NCBI GenBank assembly: GCA_030550075.1
Contig: JAUQQB010000047.1
Coordinates: 1 to 12,226 of the forward strand
Source of the DNA: Chloroflexota bacterium
GTDB taxonomy: Bacteria > Chloroflexota > Anaerolineae > Thermoflexales > Thermoflexaceae
Direction: 5' to 3'
Length of the DNA: 12,226 bases
The notes under the pieces are model-generated. The model did no database searches. It was not told the DNA's origin and saw only the letters and a list, made by a program, of their open reading frames with translations. Of the stretch, positions 1-6,546 are shown one piece after another. The translations under genes were made by a program, and so were the position numbers. Each line of letters begins with the position of its first letter. Position 1 is the first letter of the stretch.

Positions 1-43
1 GGGCGCCTTCGGCGCCCTGCTCCGCCCCCAAAGCCCCCATGGG
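1..43. repeat. Dispersed GC hairpin, cut by window start
   Basis: Bases 1-7 (GGGCGCC) pair with 11-17 (GGCGCCC) around a TTC loop. The flank CTGCTCCGCCCCCAAAG (17-33) is the 3' arm of a longer hairpin whose 5' arm lies outside the window. The reverse complement of 10-33 is nearly the same as the 5' arm at 12198-12220. The downstream flank (CCCCAAAGCCCCC then ATGGG) resembles the flank of the hairpin at 9854-9898, so this is a dispersed repeat and not a unique stem. Confidence 0.6.
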
Positions 44-101
44 AAACGAACTGCGTAAGTCCTATTATTAAGAAGCCCAGCCCATTCTTCAAAGGGCGCA
101 C

Positions 102-179
102 CTCCTGGCGCGCCGACGACGGCGCAGGAGCACTGCCCTCTGAAATCCAATGCAACGCCCTCCCGGCGAACGCTTCGCC
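102..179. other. Hairpins downstream of dhaM
   Basis: The spacer after dhaM holds a compact stem GGCGAA (165-170) / TTCGCC (174-179) with a 3-base loop, five bases past the stop codons. Farther on, CTCCTG (102-107) pairs with CAGGAG (125-130). Either could end or stabilise the operon transcript. No T-run follows, so they are not canonical intrinsic terminators. No gene is visible in 1-183. Confidence 0.35.
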
Positions 180-183
180 TTCA

Positions 184-588
184 TCACCCCTGGGGCAATT
201 TAGGCATCCGGCAGGCCTCGACCGCCGAGGCCTCGATCTCTGCCGCGGTTTTACCAATCGAGGCCTCCACCGCGGCGACGATCGTACCCTCTACCAGCGG
301 CGCCTGGCTTAACAGAACCCGGGAACGAACCTCAGGGGCAAGCATCTCAATCGCCATCTGGGCTCCCATCACCGCGCTGCCCAGATCCATCAAAATCAAA
401 ACCTCATTCGCGCGAGCGAGGGCCATCTCCAGCGCCTGACGAATCCGTTCCACGTTGGTGCCCAGGGTATGCTCATCCAGGCCGCCGGCCGCAAAGATCG
501 GAACTTGGCCCCGCACCATCTGCTCGGCCAATTCCTTGACCCCTTCTGCCAACTTGGCGCTGTGGGCCACGATCACCAGAGCGACCAT
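184..588 (-). CDS. dhaM: DhaM, PTS EIIA-type phosphocarrier for dihydroxyacetone kinase
   Basis: This 134-residue protein is a stand-alone EIIA(Man)-fold domain. In PTS-type dihydroxyacetone kinases it takes phosphate from HPr and passes it to ADP bound on DhaL, which then phosphorylates substrate on DhaK, in the cytoplasm. The N-terminus MVALVIVAHSAKLAEGVKEL carries the phospho-acceptor His9 in the same position as in E. coli DhaM. LMDLGSAVMGAQMAIEML and APLVEGTIVAA are further family signatures. There is no fused HPr or enzyme I domain, and neither is in the window. The ATG at 588 follows an AGAGGA ribosome site, 9 bases after the DJ-1 gene, and the gene ends in tandem TGA stops. It is the last gene of the run, far from dhaK and dhaL, which is unusual because dhaKLM is normally contiguous. 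Confidence 0.92.
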   Translation of the reverse strand: MVALVIVAHSAKLAEGVKELAEQMVRGQVPIFAAGGLDEHTLGTNVERIRQALEMALARANEVLILMDLGSAVMGAQMAIEMLAPEVRSRVLLSQAPLVEGTIVAAVEASIGKTAAEIEASAVEACRMPKLPQG

Positions 589-597
589 AAAGTCCTC

Positions 598-1149
598 TCA
601 ACGGGCGGAGGATGGAGGGACCAGCTCGCCCACCAGAGCAGCCACTAACTCCCGACAGAAGGCTGGGATATCTGGAACCACGCGGCCCCAGACCAGGTTG
701 CCATCCCGGAAGGCCGGCTCATCCACCCAGATGGCCCCCGCGTTGATCAGGTCGTCCTTGATCCCCAGGCTTCCGGTCGCCCGATGCCCTCGCACGATAC
801 CGGCGGAGATCCCCACCTGGCCACCGTGGCAAATCATGGCCACGATCTTCCCCTGCCGATAGGCCTCACGGACCAGGCGGAGGACTGCTTCGTAGCGCCG
901 CAGCTTATCCGGTGCCCAGCCGCCGGGGACCACTACCGCATCGAAATCCGCAGCGGAAACCTGATCGGCGGCCACGTCCGCTTTTGCAGTGAGCCCACCG
1001 CTCTTGCTGTGGACGACCTTCCCAGCCTCCAGACCCACTACGGTCACAGAGGCCCCTTCCTCTTGAAGACGCATTAACGGGACCCAGAACTCCAGGTCCT
1101 CAAAGCCTTCCTCTACCAGGATCATGACTTTCCGGCCGCTCAGCCGCAT
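598..1149 (-). CDS. DJ-1/PfpI family protein (protease, deglycase or glyoxalase-like)
   Basis: This 183-residue single-domain protein is of the DJ-1/PfpI superfamily and is predicted to be cytosolic. The family signature is clear: GFEDLEFWVPLMRL with Glu17 in the first loop, PGGWAPD near 75-81, and the nucleophile elbow MICHGGQ with Cys107-His108. Characterised relatives are annotated as PfpI-type peptidases or as enzymes acting on methylglyoxal and glyoxal, and sequence alone does not separate these. The context (GlpK/GlpA and DhaKLM, all yielding DHAP, a methylglyoxal source) favours carbonyl detoxification, but this is inference. The ATG at 1149 was chosen because GGTGGAG lies 5 bases upstream. 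The in-frame ATG at 1200 has no ribosome site. dhaM starts 9 bases after its stop, so the two are probably co-translated. Confidence 0.88.
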   Translation of the reverse strand: MRLSGRKVMILVEEGFEDLEFWVPLMRLQEEGASVTVVGLEAGKVVHSKSGGLTAKADVAADQVSAADFDAVVVPGGWAPDKLRRYEAVLRLVREAYRQGKIVAMICHGGQVGISAGIVRGHRATGSLGIKDDLINAGAIWVDEPAFRDGNLVWGRVVPDIPAFCRELVAALVGELVPPSSAR

Positions 1150-1288
1150 GTTAACTCCACCCCGCTTAAGGATTAAGGAGGAACTCCTGATCCTCCTCAT
1201 TTACGGCTCTTTAGGCCATAGGGAGGAGGTTTTAAAAATGCAGTAAATCACAGCCTTCTTTCCTCGGAAGATTTGGGGGGACAGCTGA

Positions 1289-1339
1289 ACTTTTTGAGCT
1301 GGGAAGGCCGTTGAAGTTGGCCTTCCCAGCTCAAAAAGT
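1289..1339. terminator. Perfect 21-bp stem-loop, possible terminator
   Basis: Bases 1289-1309 are the exact reverse complement of 1319-1339, with a 9-base loop. It lies just past the methyltransferase stop (1350) and 140 bases before the DJ-1 start. The stem core is GAGCTGGGAAGGCC. A T-run opens the 5' arm and an A-run closes the 3' arm, the reverse of a normal intrinsic terminator, on either strand. Termination is therefore possible but not proven. The rest of 1150-1288 shows no clear gene. Confidence 0.5.
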
Positions 1340-1349
1340 CCCCTTATGA

Positions 1350-1961
1350 TCATCCCGACAACAGCCTGTCCAGCTCTACAGGCCTGCACGCTGGGCATTC
1401 TTCGACTTCCCATATCCGCTCCAGAGCTGCCGCATCGATGAGCTCCGGCGGACCTTCACGGAAACCAACCGTTCCACATCGGCAAGCATACCAGCCTGCC
1501 GGGACGTTTTCAAAAGAAAGAGCCGGCCCCAGATCGATCTGCTCCACCCCCATGCGCCACCGGGCGTTGGTAAACAAGCGACGACAACCCGCATTGCGGA
1601 GTTTATGTACATAAAGGGAGAAAGTAGCGCAATGTCGCATCAAAAGGATTGCACTCTCCACGGGAGGGAAGGCCCAGGTCCGTGCATCGGCCCAAACGAT
1701 CGTCAGCCCCTCCAGAATCGGAAGCGGCTGCTCCCATCGCAAAGCTCCAGGAGGGATCCCAAATGCTTGCAGGATCCTGAGCAGCAGGGACCACTGACGT
1801 TCCACCGCGATCACTCGGCACCCTCGCTCAACCATCCGCAGTGAAAGTCGAAGATCTCCCGCCCCGATATCCAGCACGCGCTCTCCTGGCTTGAGACGAG
1901 CCAGGATCCAGGCGTAGATCTCCTCTTCATAAGGAGCCCATAGCAGCTCCCAGTTGCTCAC
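1350..1961 (-). CDS. Putative class I SAM-dependent methyltransferase with C-terminal Cys cluster
   Basis: This 203-residue protein carries a Rossmann methyltransferase motif I, RVLDIGAGDLRLSL (about residues 28-41), followed by an acidic strand end CRVIAVERQ. This predicts S-adenosylmethionine binding; the substrate is unknown. The C-terminus has Cys160-x-Cys162 and Cys189-x2-Cys192, which could bind zinc as a small ribbon. The GTG start at 1961 is preferred: its first base is the last base of the sdhD stop codon, and AGGGG lies 4 bases upstream, indicating translational coupling. An ATG at 1997 would add 12 residues and overlap sdhD by 37 bases, but its GGAG is only one base away. The link to the respiratory genes before it is positional. 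A role in haem or quinone chemistry would be speculation. Confidence 0.68.
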   Translation of the reverse strand: MSNWELLWAPYEEEIYAWILARLKPGERVLDIGAGDLRLSLRMVERGCRVIAVERQWSLLLRILQAFGIPPGALRWEQPLPILEGLTIVWADARTWAFPPVESAILLMRHCATFSLYVHKLRNAGCRRLFTNARWRMGVEQIDLGPALSFENVPAGWYACRCGTVGFREGPPELIDAAALERIWEVEECPACRPVELDRLLSG

Positions 1962-2290
1962 TATACCCCTCGCGATCGAATCCACCACGAAAGCCATACT
2001 CCATAACCGATGATCACAATGCTCAACAGGGTCAGGCCTCGCTTCAGCCAGCGATCCGCGCCTGGCCCGATCCCCAGATCCAGAATGATCGCTCGAACTC
2101 CCATCATCGCATGGGATGTGACCACCACCAGGAAGAGGATCTCCCAGGCAAACACAACCGGATGGGACAGATAAGCCACCACATCTCGATAGGTTTGCAG
2201 GCCACCTTCAACCACGAAATGGTTGAAGACCATATGAAGCGTTAACAAGATCAGAAGGAGTAATCCCGTGAAAGCTTGCCAGATCCACAT
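1961..2290 (-). CDS. sdhD: SdhD-type membrane anchor (cytochrome b subunit) of a complex II-like enzyme
   Basis: This 109-residue protein has three predicted membrane helices (about residues 6-25, 45-68 and 80-103) and matches the small hydrophobic anchors of succinate:quinone oxidoreductases. Candidate haem ligands are His19 or His24 in helix I and His60 in SHAMMGVRAIILDLG at the end of helix II, a motif shared with the preceding SdhC. With SdhC it should hold the iron-sulfur subunit at the membrane and pass electrons to quinone. The ATG at 2290 fits family length and has AGAGG 6 bases upstream. The frame is open to a TTG at 2389, but that extension would run into a hairpin and lacks a ribosome site. 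No flavoprotein gene (sdhA) is in the window. Confidence 0.82.
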   Translation of the reverse strand: MWIWQAFTGLLLLILLTLHMVFNHFVVEGGLQTYRDVVAYLSHPVVFAWEILFLVVVTSHAMMGVRAIILDLGIGPGADRWLKRGLTLLSIVIIGYGVWLSWWIRSRGV

Positions 2291-2371
2291 CGCAGGCCTC
2301 TGGAATGAGGATAGGATTTGCGCAGCCGGTCCCTTGCCAGAGAAGTCAAGGGAGCGAAAATAGCTCTCAGA

Positions 2372-2406
2372 GGTGGGGCTGGGAGCCAAAGGCCCTCAGC
2401 CCCACC
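2372..2406. repeat. Hairpin between sdhC and sdhD
   Basis: GGTGGGGCTG (2372-2381) pairs perfectly with CAGCCCCACC (2397-2406) around a 15-base loop, in the 143-base gap between the two anchor genes. No U-tract follows. Its 3' arm plus flank (AGCCCCACCCC then AAATC) recurs at 12181-12195. It may act as an mRNA stability or partial termination element that separates sdhC from sdhD expression. Confidence 0.5.
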
Positions 2407-2433
2407 CCCTAAATCAAACAAAACCAGCACCGC

Positions 2434-2823
2434 TTAGCCCGTGATCGTGAAGATGGCATAGACCGCTATTGCAGTCGCCAAGAGGGTCAGCGTCATGACT
2501 CCCCAGAACAGCCGGGTCTGATGTGGCACGCCGATGCCCAGGCCCAACAATGTCACGCGAACTCCATTCAGCGCGTGATACAGGATCCCCAGGATGAGGA
2601 AGCCATCCAGCGCCAGGAAGAGCGGGGACTTCGCCATGGCGATGAAGGCGTCCCATGCCTCCGGTCCCTGAGCGAGGAGGCGTAACACGTACAGATGAAT
2701 AAACAGATAAATCACCAGGCCGATGCCGGTCAAGCGCATGAGCAGGAAGGCCAGTCCTCCCTCCCGGCGGCCCCGCAGGTCAATCCACCCACTTGCCCGC
2801 TTCCAGTGTGGCGTTTCCCTCAT
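2434..2823 (-). CDS. sdhC: SdhC-type membrane anchor (cytochrome b subunit)
   Basis: This 129-residue protein has a short basic cytosolic N-terminus and three hydrophobic helices (about residues 26-50, 66-92 and 102-126). Arg30 in FLLMRLTGIGL sits where SdhC proteins place the quinone-site Arg of the R-x-S/T-G motif. His43 (helix I) and His83 in YHALNGVRVTLLGLGI (helix II) are candidate haem b ligands. Small three-helix SdhC and SdhD subunits that both carry conserved His resemble the two-subunit anchors of archaeal and thermophile complex II. The ATG at 2823 overlaps the sdhB stop (ATGA), indicating tight coupling. The frame extends upstream inside sdhB, but those residues are a shadow of sdhB. 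Confidence 0.85.
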   Translation of the reverse strand: MRETPHWKRASGWIDLRGRREGGLAFLLMRLTGIGLVIYLFIHLYVLRLLAQGPEAWDAFIAMAKSPLFLALDGFLILGILYHALNGVRVTLLGLGIGVPHQTRLFWGVMTLTLLATAIAVYAIFTITG

Positions 2824-3539
2824 CGTCCACCTCCAACCCAGCGCCGGAACTTCTCCACAATCAGGCGACGGCGCAACCGCCCGATGGCGGAGGCCGGATC
2901 CACATTGGAAGGACAGACCGCCGTGCACTCCATTGCAGAGTGACAGCGCCAAGCCCCATGCGGATCATCAGCCAGCGCAAGCAACCCAGCGGCGTCCCCA
3001 CCGCGGGGTTCGGCCAGCATTCGCTCGATAGCAGCCAGGGTGGCCGGCCCCAGATACGCGTCATCGGCCGCCATCACCGGGCACGCCGAGAGGCACAATC
3101 CGCATTCGATACAGTCCTCGAAACGGGTGCCCCGTTCGATCCTCTCCGGCAGCGGGCGATCCGCGGCGAGCTCATCCCCACGGATGATGGCGAATCCTAC
3201 CTCCGCCATCCGCCGCATCATGGGCGAAACATTGACCAGGAGATCCCCCAGCCATGGGAAGTGCCGCAATGGCTCCACCTGGATTGGCCTGTCCAGGGGG
3301 AACTCTCGAAGTGGGGTAATGCACATGAGGCGTTCCCGACCATTCACACGAACCCCACAAGCGCCGCATGAAGCGTGATGACAAGCATGTCGAAAGAGCA
3401 GGCTACGATCCTGCTCGGCCCAGATTTTCTCGACCGCGTCAATGAGATAAGCCTCCATGGGAAGCTCGACCCGATAGGTCTCTAGCCGGGGTGAGCTTCC
3501 AGGACGACCCCGCAATAGACGGAGCTGCCATGTGGGCAT
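2820..3539 (-). CDS. sdhB: SdhB/FrdB-type iron-sulfur subunit
   Basis: This 239-residue protein has the full complex II electron-wire layout. A plant-ferredoxin domain binds [2Fe-2S] through Cys53, Cys58, Cys61 and Cys73 (CHHASCGACG). A C-terminal bacterial ferredoxin domain has CIECGLCLSACP (Cys143, 146, 149, 153) and CHSAMECTAVCP (Cys199, 205, 209). Spacing matches E. coli SdhB, predicting one [4Fe-4S] and one [3Fe-4S] cluster. It should sit on the cytoplasmic face on SdhC/SdhD. The N-terminal region is divergent from typical SdhB. The ATG at 3539 was chosen for GGAGGAG 7 bases upstream; an upstream TTG at 3563 has no ribosome site. The gene immediately before it is a GlpA-type dehydrogenase and not sdhA, so its flavoprotein partner is an open question. 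Confidence 0.9.
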   Translation of the reverse strand: MPTWQLRLLRGRPGSSPRLETYRVELPMEAYLIDAVEKIWAEQDRSLLFRHACHHASCGACGVRVNGRERLMCITPLREFPLDRPIQVEPLRHFPWLGDLLVNVSPMMRRMAEVGFAIIRGDELAADRPLPERIERGTRFEDCIECGLCLSACPVMAADDAYLGPATLAAIERMLAEPRGGDAAGLLALADDPHGAWRCHSAMECTAVCPSNVDPASAIGRLRRRLIVEKFRRWVGGGR

Positions 3540-3630
3540 TCGCGGGCTCCTCCGGATTTGCAAGTTTCGGGAAGTTCAAAAGGTCGGGCCGGGGCGAAAG
3601 GCCATTGGGCCCAGCCTCCATATGATTCTT

Positions 3631-3652
3631 CCCCTCCCTCCTCCCACAGCCC
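3631..3652 (-). other. Possible G-quadruplex motif in sdhB leader
   Basis: Read on the minus strand, this stretch has four runs of at least three G (GGG-CTGT-GGG-AGGA-GGG-A-GGGG) with loops of 4, 4 and 1 bases. It lies about 90 bases before the sdhB start in the 207-base gap after glpA, so it would be in the mRNA. The rest of the gap shows no gene and no confident promoter. A weak CGGGC/GCCCG stem followed by TTTTT overlaps the glpA stop. Confidence 0.35.
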
Positions 3653-3746
3653 TTTTAATCCGAGGAAATACGCTTTCAGGCTGGGGCGGAGGACGAAGGC
3701 CTCTCACTCCATCCTGGAAAACCCCAAATCAAAAACGGGCAAAGCA

Positions 3747-4913
3747 CTAACTCTCAAAGAAAGCCCGATAAGAAAGCAAGGGCACCTCACGGGTTCGACA
3801 CGGGAGCTCCAGACCCAGCTTGGCGCACACCACATCGACGGCCTTCTCCGCCATCGCCCGCGCGGTGGTCATCTTCCCCCCCGTGATCGTGACAAAACCT
3901 TCCACGCCATCCACCGCGTGATCAAAGCATTCAAAGGTGCGGGAGAGCTCCCGCCCATCGGCAGCTACCCCTCGTCGCCCCACCAGCGGCCGGGCCACGG
4001 CGAAGACCCCCCGGATCCCTCCCTGTGCGTAGCCAGGGATAAACCGCTCCGCCCGATCCAGCAGCAGTCGCACATGATCTTCCGGGATCGGGATGAAATC
4101 TGGATCCTCCACCTTCCATGAGGTGGTTCCAATGATGGCGGTGCGGCGCTGGGGGACGATGATATCCCCATCACCAGGCATGTTCAGGCGGTTGATCACC
4201 ATGCGGTTCCAGCGTCGGCCCACCGAGATCATGACCCCCGCTGTGGGGACCACGGGGACATCCACTCCGGCCATAGAGGCGATTTTGCCAGACCAGGGGC
4301 CGGCGGCGTTTACCACGATATCCCCTCCGATCACCCGCTCTTCCCCCGTTCGACGATCTCGCACCTGAACGCCCGCAACCGTTCGACCCCGAAAGACAAA
4401 ATCCACCACTTCTGTGTAAGTGAGAACCACGGCGCCGTTGTGTTTGGCGGTAGCCAGAAAGGAGAGGCAGAATCGGAACGGCTCAAAGACCCCATCTGGA
4501 ACCTGGACGGCCGCCAGGATGCTCGGGTTGAGATGAGGCTCCAAGACGAGGGCCTGCCTCGCCGGGATCTCCCGGGCAGGGATGCCGCATTCCTCGCAGG
4601 CGGCCAGGAACCGCTCCTTGAACGACAGATCCTGCTCGTCCAGGGCTACGAACAGGCCATCGTTCAGCTCGAGCGCCTCCGGCATAATGCGCCGCAGGAT
4701 CATATTCTCCTCAATGCACTCTCGGGCCGACTCCGGATCCCGCATCGCATAGCGTCCGCCAGAGTGCAGCAAACAATGATTCCGCCCTGAGGTTCCCGAG
4801 GCCACCTCACCTCGTTCCACCACAGTCACGCGGAATCCTCGAAGGGCCAAGTCATGAGCCGTGGCCGCCCCTGTTGATCCTGCACCGATTACAATGACGT
4901 GATAGGGGATCAC
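3747..4913 (-). CDS. glpA: FAD-dependent glycerol-3-phosphate dehydrogenase, GlpA type, short form
   Basis: The protein oxidises sn-glycerol-3-phosphate to DHAP with FAD. It has 388 residues, with the dinucleotide fold VIVIGAGSTGAATAHDLALRG (about 6-26), the family block GTSGRNHCLLHSGGRYA and ARECIEEN, VVNAAGPWSG, and the C-terminal ITGGKMTTARAMAEKAVD. Wording throughout is closer to anaerobic GlpA than to GlpD. E. coli GlpA is about 540 residues and carries a C-terminal BFD-like iron-sulfur domain, which is absent here, as are glpB and glpC. The GTG at 4913 is preferred (AGGAGG 9 bases upstream). The in-frame ATG at 4940 lies inside a strong hairpin without a ribosome site. It follows glpK and precedes sdhBCD, suggesting a noncanonical quinone connection (inference). 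Confidence 0.9.
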   Translation of the reverse strand: MIPYHVIVIGAGSTGAATAHDLALRGFRVTVVERGEVASGTSGRNHCLLHSGGRYAMRDPESARECIEENMILRRIMPEALELNDGLFVALDEQDLSFKERFLAACEECGIPAREIPARQALVLEPHLNPSILAAVQVPDGVFEPFRFCLSFLATAKHNGAVVLTYTEVVDFVFRGRTVAGVQVRDRRTGEERVIGGDIVVNAAGPWSGKIASMAGVDVPVVPTAGVMISVGRRWNRMVINRLNMPGDGDIIVPQRRTAIIGTTSWKVEDPDFIPIPEDHVRLLLDRAERFIPGYAQGGIRGVFAVARPLVGRRGVAADGRELSRTFECFDHAVDGVEGFVTITGGKMTTARAMAEKAVDVVCAKLGLELPCRTREVPLLSYRAFFES

Positions 4914-4937
4914 CGAAGTCTTCCTCCTCCAGAGGCG

Positions 4938-4969
4938 CATCGGGGCGGGCCTGTGGGCCCGCCCCGATG
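4938..4969. repeat. Perfect 14-bp hairpin between glpK and glpA
   Basis: Bases 4938-4951 are the exact reverse complement of 4956-4969 (CATCGGGGCGGGCC arm, 4-base loop TGTG). It fills much of the 95-base spacer between glpK and glpA. It has no U-tract, so it may be an RNA stability, processing or partial termination element. It overlaps the ATG that would extend GlpA, which argues for the GTG start. Confidence 0.6.
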
Positions 4970-5008
4970 TGCGAATGCCTGTCCAGATCCTCTTAGCAGC
5001 GGGCCCCT

Positions 5009-6523
5009 TTAAAGCTCCACCCAACCGAAGGAGCGCTCGACGGCCTTCTTCCACCCGGCGTAGAGCTTCTCCCGGGTCTGCGGATCCATCTTCGGCAGCC
5101 AGCGCTTATCCTCTTTCCAGTACTGGCGGATTTGCTCCGGCCCGCTCCAAAAGCCCACCGCCATCCCGGCGGCATAGGCCGCGCCCAGCGAGGTGGTCTC
5201 CGCGATAACCGGCCGGATCACCGGCACGCCCAGGATGTCGGCCTGGAACTGCATCAGGAGCTCGTTATAAACCATCCCGCCATCCACACGGAGTTCCGCC
5301 AGATGGATCCCGGAATCGGCATACATCGCATCGAAGACCTCACGGGTCTGATAGGCGGTGGCCTCCAGGACTGCGCGGGCGAGATGGCCCTTGTTGATAT
5401 AGCGGGTAAGGCCAACGATCACCCCGCGGGCATCCAATCGCCAGTAGGGGGCAAAGGCGCCGGAGAAGTAGGGCACGAAGTAAATGCCGCCGCTATCCTC
5501 TACCGTGCGCGCCAGATCCTCGATCTCCGCTGAACGGGAGATCAGGCCCAGGTTATCCCGTACCCACTGGACTAGGGCGCCCGTGATGGCGATGGAGCCT
5601 TCCAGGGCATAGATGCACGGGCTATCACCGAACTGATAGGCCACCGTGGTGAGCAGGCCGCTCTTGGAGGGGACAATGTTCGTGCCAGTGTTCAAAAGGA
5701 GGAAGCAACCGGTGCCATACGTGTTCTTCGCCATCCCTACCTCCAGCCCCGCCTGGCCGACGAGGGCCGCCTGCTGATCGCCCAGGTCGCCGCACACCGG
5801 CACTTCCGCCCCGATAGGGCCACCCTTCGGCGTCTTTCCGTAAATCTTGGGGTCTGAAGATGGACGGATTTGGGGTAGCATCTGGCGGGGGATGCGATGG
5901 ATCTTCAAGATCTCATCGTCCCAGTCCAGGGTGCGAAGGTTCATCATCATGGTGCGGCTGGCATTCGAGACATCGGTGACATGGGCACCGCCGTCCGGGC
6001 CGCCGGTCACCCACCAGATCACCCAGGTATCGATGTTGCCGAAGAGGGCCTCGCCCTTCTCCGCATCCTCCCGCACCCCGGGGACGTTGTCCAGGATCCA
6101 CTGGAGCTTGGGGCCGGAGAAGTAGGTGGCGATGGGAAGGCCAGTCTTCTCCCGATACATCGGCGTGTAGCCTTCCCGGTCGAGCTGGGCGCAGATCGGG
6201 GCCGTCCGGGTGTCCTGCCACACGATGGCGTTGTAGTAAGGCTTCCCGGTCCGCTTGTTCCACACAATGGTGGTCTCCCGCTGGTTGGTCACCCCGATGG
6301 CGGCGAGGTCCGCCCCGCTGATCCCTGCCTTCGCCAGAGCGTTCTTCACCACCTCCTGGGTCCGCTCCCAGATCTCCATCGGGTTATGCTCGACCCAGCC
6401 GGGCTGCGGGTAGATCTGCTCGTGCTCCTTCTGATCCCAGGCCACCACGTTGCTCTCATGATCGAAGATCATCGCCCGGGTGCTGGTGGTTCCCTGATCG
6501 ATGGCCATCACATACTTCGCCAT
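5009..6523 (-). CDS. glpK: Glycerol kinase
   Basis: GlpK phosphorylates glycerol with ATP to sn-glycerol-3-phosphate in the cytoplasm, trapping glycerol that enters through GlpF. The 504-residue length is typical of the FGGY kinase family. Visible signatures are the phosphate-1 loop AIDQGTTSTRA (7-17), glycerol-binding residues Arg82-Glu83 in NQRETTIVW, Tyr134, and catalytic Asp249 in GDLGDQQAALVGQ. The second-domain motifs GGIYFVPYFSGAFAPYW and ELRVDGGM are also present. The loop before GDQQ lacks the His that is phosphorylated by HPr in many Firmicutes, so that control is not expected. The ATG at 6523 has GGGAGG 7 bases upstream. A MITE-like element ends about 4 bases before this ribosome site, so it now supplies the immediate upstream sequence of glpK. 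The frame is open to 6634 only by reading into the element. Confidence 0.96.
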   Translation of the reverse strand: MAKYVMAIDQGTTSTRAMIFDHESNVVAWDQKEHEQIYPQPGWVEHNPMEIWERTQEVVKNALAKAGISGADLAAIGVTNQRETTIVWNKRTGKPYYNAIVWQDTRTAPICAQLDREGYTPMYREKTGLPIATYFSGPKLQWILDNVPGVREDAEKGEALFGNIDTWVIWWVTGGPDGGAHVTDVSNASRTMMMNLRTLDWDDEILKIHRIPRQMLPQIRPSSDPKIYGKTPKGGPIGAEVPVCGDLGDQQAALVGQAGLEVGMAKNTYGTGCFLLLNTGTNIVPSKSGLLTTVAYQFGDSPCIYALEGSIAITGALVQWVRDNLGLISRSAEIEDLARTVEDSGGIYFVPYFSGAFAPYWRLDARGVIVGLTRYINKGHLARAVLEATAYQTREVFDAMYADSGIHLAELRVDGGMVYNELLMQFQADILGVPVIRPVIAETTSLGAAYAAGMAVGFWSGPEQIRQYWKEDKRWLPKMDPQTREKLYAGWKKAVERSFGWVEL

Positions 6524-6546
6524 GGTGCCACCTCCCTTTCGGTGAG

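Noticed and set aside
1289..1339. Calling this stem a standard intrinsic terminator
   Set aside because: The stem is perfect, but neither strand places a U-tract after it; the T-run is on the 5' side. I kept it only as a possible terminator.
3439..3621. A 60-codon minus-strand ORF overlapping the start of sdhB
   Set aside because: It overlaps the sdhB coding start in another frame, its nearest G-rich ribosome-like stretch is too far from the ATG, and the peptide has no recognisable features.
3540..3746. Remnant of sdhA between glpA and sdhB
   Set aside because: The three minus-strand frames of the gap are interrupted and show no SdhA-like C-terminal sequence, so there is no sign of a recently deleted sdhA.
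4914..5054. Longer GlpA starting at 5054 or 4940
   Set aside because: The extension is formed by hairpin sequence and the end of glpK. The GTG at 4913 has AGGAGG upstream and starts directly at the FAD-binding strand.
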